This document shows, in pieces, positions 61,145 to 64,000 of a stretch of DNA of 64,000 nt. The notes below the pieces were generated by a model that was not told where the DNA came from, did not search any database, and was given only the letters and a program-made list of their open reading frames with translations. The DNA is from Lacibacter luteus (lineage in GTDB: Bacteria > Bacteroidota > Bacteroidia > Chitinophagales > Chitinophagaceae), in assembly GCF_004118265.1 (NCBI RefSeq), contig NZ_SDHW01000001.1, positions 620,001 to 684,000 on the forward strand, in the 5' to 3' direction. Within the stretch, counting starts at the first letter, position 1, and every line of letters begins with the position of its first letter. Both the position numbers and the translations under genes were made by a program.

Positions 61145-63835
61145 TTATCCTCTTCCACTCGCATCAATATATCCTTTCAACTCCTGGTTAAACATTTCTT
61201 CATTCAGCAACTGTTCAAATGAAAGATGCATACGGTAACGCCAGTAGTGTTTCGGATTGGCAGGAACGTTAATCCGTTCTTCAGCCGGATTTTCTCTGCG
61301 CAGCACACCATTCATACCCAACAATTCCTGTATTTGAAAAATGCTCCACATTGCAGGCGAGTACAGGTGCTGTGTAATAATGCTGCGAACGATCCAGGGT
61401 TCGCAGTAATAAGGCGCTTCGCCTGTTTGTGCTAATTCGTGTGTAAAGAATTTTTGTGTTTGTGTACGGTCTTCTTCCCACCATCCACGAATTGTACTCA
61501 TATCGTGTGTGCTGGGTGTAACCACACTTAAGTAAGGTGCATCTTTCGGATGAAAGAATTGTTTGGCCGGATCTTTTGGCATGCGTTGAATTTCCAGGCT
61601 CAGCATACCCATCTGTTTCATTACATCGGGCACACAATCGGGCACCATACCTAGATCTTCGCCACAAACCAACATATTTGTGCTGCGTTTAAGCGAGGGA
61701 AGTTTTGCCATTGCTTCCTTACGCCAGAAATCATCCTGTCTGCGATAAAAATAATTTACATAAAATTCATCCAGCTTACGACGGGAATCTTCATCCAGAA
61801 AACGGAACGATGAAGTTGAACTTACACTGATGCGGAAATGAAACTGCTGCGATTGGCTTCCTTCCACTTCAAACAGAATTACATTGCTGATGCAATCGTA
61901 CAAACCATGTTTGATGTTTTCGTTTTGTGCATTCTGTTCCTGTGCTGCAAAATGCGCTTCTACTTTGCGCTGTGTATTGAACTCTTCTTTTAATTCAAAC
62001 TGTCCGTTACCAATGTGATTCAGGTAAGGCTTTAATATCTCCACATCACCATTCATTAACTCACGCAATACCTCATCGTTAATAAACGGTTTGCACAAAC
62101 GTTGATAATCGAACCACAAACCACGTTGACCAAATTCGTTGATGTGTACCGGTAACGCTGGTACAAAATAACCGAGTATACCTTCAACTGCATCCATTGG
62201 AATACTCCAGATGCGAAAGAACCCAAGTATATGATCGATACGGAATGCATCGAAATAATTACTCATCTGTTCAAACCTTCTGCGCCACCATTTAAATCCA
62301 TCTTCTGCCATGCGTTGCCAGTTATAGGTTGGGAAGCCCCAGTTCTGTCCTTTCACTGCAAAATCATCAGGCGGTGCACCGGCCTGCATGCTCATATTGT
62401 ACAGCTCAGGTTCAACCCATGCATCGCAACTGTTACGGTAAATACCAATCGGGATATCGCCTTTTACAACAATGCCGTTCTTATGTGCATAGTTTGTTGC
62501 ATCGAGTAATTGCAAATGCAAATGATACTGGATGAAATAATACAACGCAATTTCATCGTAATGCTTTTGCGATGGTGCAACAAATTCCTGTATGGCATGT
62601 TCGTTATAAACACTGTGCGATTTCCACTTTGTAAAATCAGGTGTCTTGTACTTATCCCGCAAATAACTGAAAGCAGCGTAAGGAACAAGCCAATACCTGT
62701 TCAATTCAAAAAAGCTGAAAAATTCTGCATCTTCATGCAGTGCATCTTTTTGTTCCTGGTACAACTCTTTAGCTGCAGCCCATTTTACTTTCATCACCGC
62801 TTCATAATCTACTTCGGGCAATGCATTTAACTCCGTTTGCTTTTTCTTTAATGATTTTATAACCGGATGAGTTGCTTTCTGTGCAATCATTTCCAGGTTG
62901 AGATAAACAGGATGCAAAGCAAATGCAGAGATTGCTGCATACGGATAAGAATCCTGCCAGGTATGTGTTGCTGTTGTATCATTGATGGGTAAGATCTGTA
63001 CGAGCTTCATGCCTGCTTTCTTTGCCCAGTCAACCAACAACTTCATATCGCTGAACTCACCAACACCGAGGCTTTTTTCTGTACGCAAACTAAACACCGG
63101 AATAGCAACGCCTGCTCCCTTCCAGCCATCTGCAGGCAATTGTGCAAATCCATCGTGCAGAATGGTTATTTTCTTTTTGCCATAACTATCGTAAAGAATG
63201 CGGTTGTTACCACTCTCAAACTGCACAAAAGTTTTTGTTTTGGTATTGAACACACCATACTTATATGCAACAGGAAAACTTTCGTTCGAGAGATCAATGC
63301 GTGCTGTCCACCAGTTGTCTTCTTTGTGCATCAGCAATGGTTCTGCATTACTCCATTTGCCCAGTGTTTCGTTGCTGCCCGAAATAAACAACACTTCATC
63401 GGCCTTTAGCAACGGAGCTTTTATTTTAAAGAGATGTGTAACGCCTTTATACGTTCTTGTTTTGTTTTCTCTATGCTTTGGGAATAGCACTTCCTGAAAA
63501 GGCTGTGTAAAAAAAGCATTCTCATATTCACCTGCATGATTCCATGTATCGATAAGCGTAAGTTCATCCACCTGCAGTTTCATAAACTCAACCACACGAT
63601 CGTTCCCCCACTCTCTTATTTCTTCGCCATTTTCGTTTTTAAGAATATAGCTGTATTGCAGATCGTTCTCGAAATCTTTACCCAGTTCAACAGTCACCGT
63701 CCAGAATTCATCTGTAAGATATTGCATGGGAAGAGCGGCAGACAAATCGTTATTTCCTAAAGCATCGCAGTTTCCTGTAAGAAAAAGGCTTTGGCCATAC
63801 TGCGTAAAGAAACGCAGATAGAATTGAATCTTCAT
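61145..63835 (-). CDS. malQ: 4-alpha-glucanotransferase (DPE2-like GH77 with tandem CBM20)
   Basis: Transfers maltosyl or longer glucan chains between alpha-glucans. Two N-terminal starch-binding CBM20 modules are visible (about 1-100 with LFLTGNCDALGNND, and 130-225 with LFISGSNETLGKWSNAEPL). The GH77 barrel follows, with nucleophile Asp534 in FRIDHILGFF, Glu726 in CGEDLGMVPD and HDMS (777-780). The barrel carries a long insert between about 570 and 715, as in plant DPE2, the cytosolic enzyme acting on maltose and heteroglycan. The ATG at 63835 (MKIQFYLRF) was chosen over TTG at 63844. No signal peptide. It would use maltose or maltodextrin from the importer in this region. Confidence 0.94.
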   Translation of the reverse strand: MKIQFYLRFFTQYGQSLFLTGNCDALGNNDLSAALPMQYLTDEFWTVTVELGKDFENDLQYSYILKNENGEEIREWGNDRVVEFMKLQVDELTLIDTWNHAGEYENAFFTQPFQEVLFPKHRENKTRTYKGVTHLFKIKAPLLKADEVLFISGSNETLGKWSNAEPLLMHKEDNWWTARIDLSNESFPVAYKYGVFNTKTKTFVQFESGNNRILYDSYGKKKITILHDGFAQLPADGWKGAGVAIPVFSLRTEKSLGVGEFSDMKLLVDWAKKAGMKLVQILPINDTTATHTWQDSYPYAAISAFALHPVYLNLEMIAQKATHPVIKSLKKKQTELNALPEVDYEAVMKVKWAAAKELYQEQKDALHEDAEFFSFFELNRYWLVPYAAFSYLRDKYKTPDFTKWKSHSVYNEHAIQEFVAPSQKHYDEIALYYFIQYHLHLQLLDATNYAHKNGIVVKGDIPIGIYRNSCDAWVEPELYNMSMQAGAPPDDFAVKGQNWGFPTYNWQRMAEDGFKWWRRRFEQMSNYFDAFRIDHILGFFRIWSIPMDAVEGILGYFVPALPVHINEFGQRGLWFDYQRLCKPFINDEVLRELMNGDVEILKPYLNHIGNGQFELKEEFNTQRKVEAHFAAQEQNAQNENIKHGLYDCISNVILFEVEGSQSQQFHFRISVSSTSSFRFLDEDSRRKLDEFYVNYFYRRQDDFWRKEAMAKLPSLKRSTNMLVCGEDLGMVPDCVPDVMKQMGMLSLEIQRMPKDPAKQFFHPKDAPYLSVVTPSTHDMSTIRGWWEEDRTQTQKFFTHELAQTGEAPYYCEPWIVRSIITQHLYSPAMWSIFQIQELLGMNGVLRRENPAEERINVPANPKHYWRYRMHLSFEQLLNEEMFNQELKGYIDASGRG

Positions 63836-63866
63836 AATCAACAATTGGGTGGAAAAATACTGAAAT

Positions 63867-63882
63867 TCCGATGGTTATCGGA
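63867..63882. repeat. Inverted repeat related to the ndh palindrome
   Basis: TCCGAT-GGTT-ATCGGA, 32 bases upstream of malQ. Its 14-base core CCGATGGTTATCGG differs from CCGATAGCTATCGG (within 4866-4883) at only two central positions. Could be an operator or a dispersed palindrome. Confidence 0.4.
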
Positions 63883-64000
63883 GTTTATGTGGCCAAAAAG
63901 AAGCAGGTTTTTCTGAACTTATCCCTAAATCGTTTGCAGAGAATGAGGACTTCGGCAAAAAAGACCTAAAACAGACTAAAGCCTCCTTCAACCATTTACA
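63875..64000 (-). other. Right-edge region; possible C-terminal end of a gene
   Basis: On the reverse strand one frame is open from the window edge to a TAA at 63875 (41 codons, ending FWPHKLR). I do not recognise the peptide and the stretch is too short to call; it may simply be intergenic DNA upstream of malQ. Confidence 0.15.

Noticed and set aside
1-64000. tRNA, rRNA, CRISPR, insertion sequence or prophage signals
   Set aside because: All gaps are short, and none shows cloverleaf-like folds, regular spaced repeats, transposase motifs or phage genes. A dedicated search was not possible.

Overview
The window looks like chromosomal DNA of a Bacteroidota bacterium, most likely of the family Chitinophagaceae. 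The signs are a SusC/SusD-type pair, several carboxypeptidase-like/TonB receptors, a GLPGLI-family protein, a two-component propeller sensor, lipoproteins with a bare lipobox, moderate GC, weak ribosome binding sites and -7 boxes of the TAnnTTTG type. The family placement is inference. No rRNA, tRNA, insertion sequence, phage gene or CRISPR array was seen. Genes are tightly packed: no gene-free gap exceeds about 175 bases.

Layout. 0-6 kb: truncated propeller sensor, an unrecognised small protein, a CocE-type hydrolase, a DUF2071 protein and a type II NADH dehydrogenase. 6-14 kb: a cytochrome c lipoprotein, an apparent serA-AAA-TPR operon, a class C beta-lactamase-like hydrolase and a CDF metal transporter. 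14-25 kb: a DeoR regulator with a SusC/SusD/DUF4397 operon but no glycoside hydrolase, flanked by an M14 peptidase and gamma-glutamyltransferase. 25-34 kb: DinB and 2-oxoamine-synthase-like enzymes, a beta-barrel protein, a bestrophin, TamB and RibBA. 34-37.5 kb: an Oar-like TonB receptor.

37.5-42.7 kb holds the most unusual block: an esterase, an ATP-grasp enzyme, a YbdK-type carboxylate-amine ligase, a second protein that looks like a permuted ATP-grasp, and a class I glutamine amidotransferase with an altered nucleophile elbow. The esterase and amidotransferase genes share a nearly identical promoter/start module (TATTTTTGnCGTTTATG), which suggests co-regulation and near-leaderless transcripts. 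This is my best candidate for an undescribed biosynthetic system; its product is unknown.

43-64 kb is mainly a glycogen and maltodextrin region: glgB; the run glgA-glgC-sugar MFS-GH13 amylase (with two small passengers); a FucP-like sugar importer with a ROK kinase; and a DPE2-like 4-alpha-glucanotransferase. Together these can import glucose and maltodextrins, phosphorylate glucose, make and branch glycogen, and rearrange glucans. Glycogen phosphorylase and debranching enzyme are not in the window. A TonB-barrel/GLPGLI pair, a Uma2 nuclease-like protein and a dipeptide epimerase lie between them.
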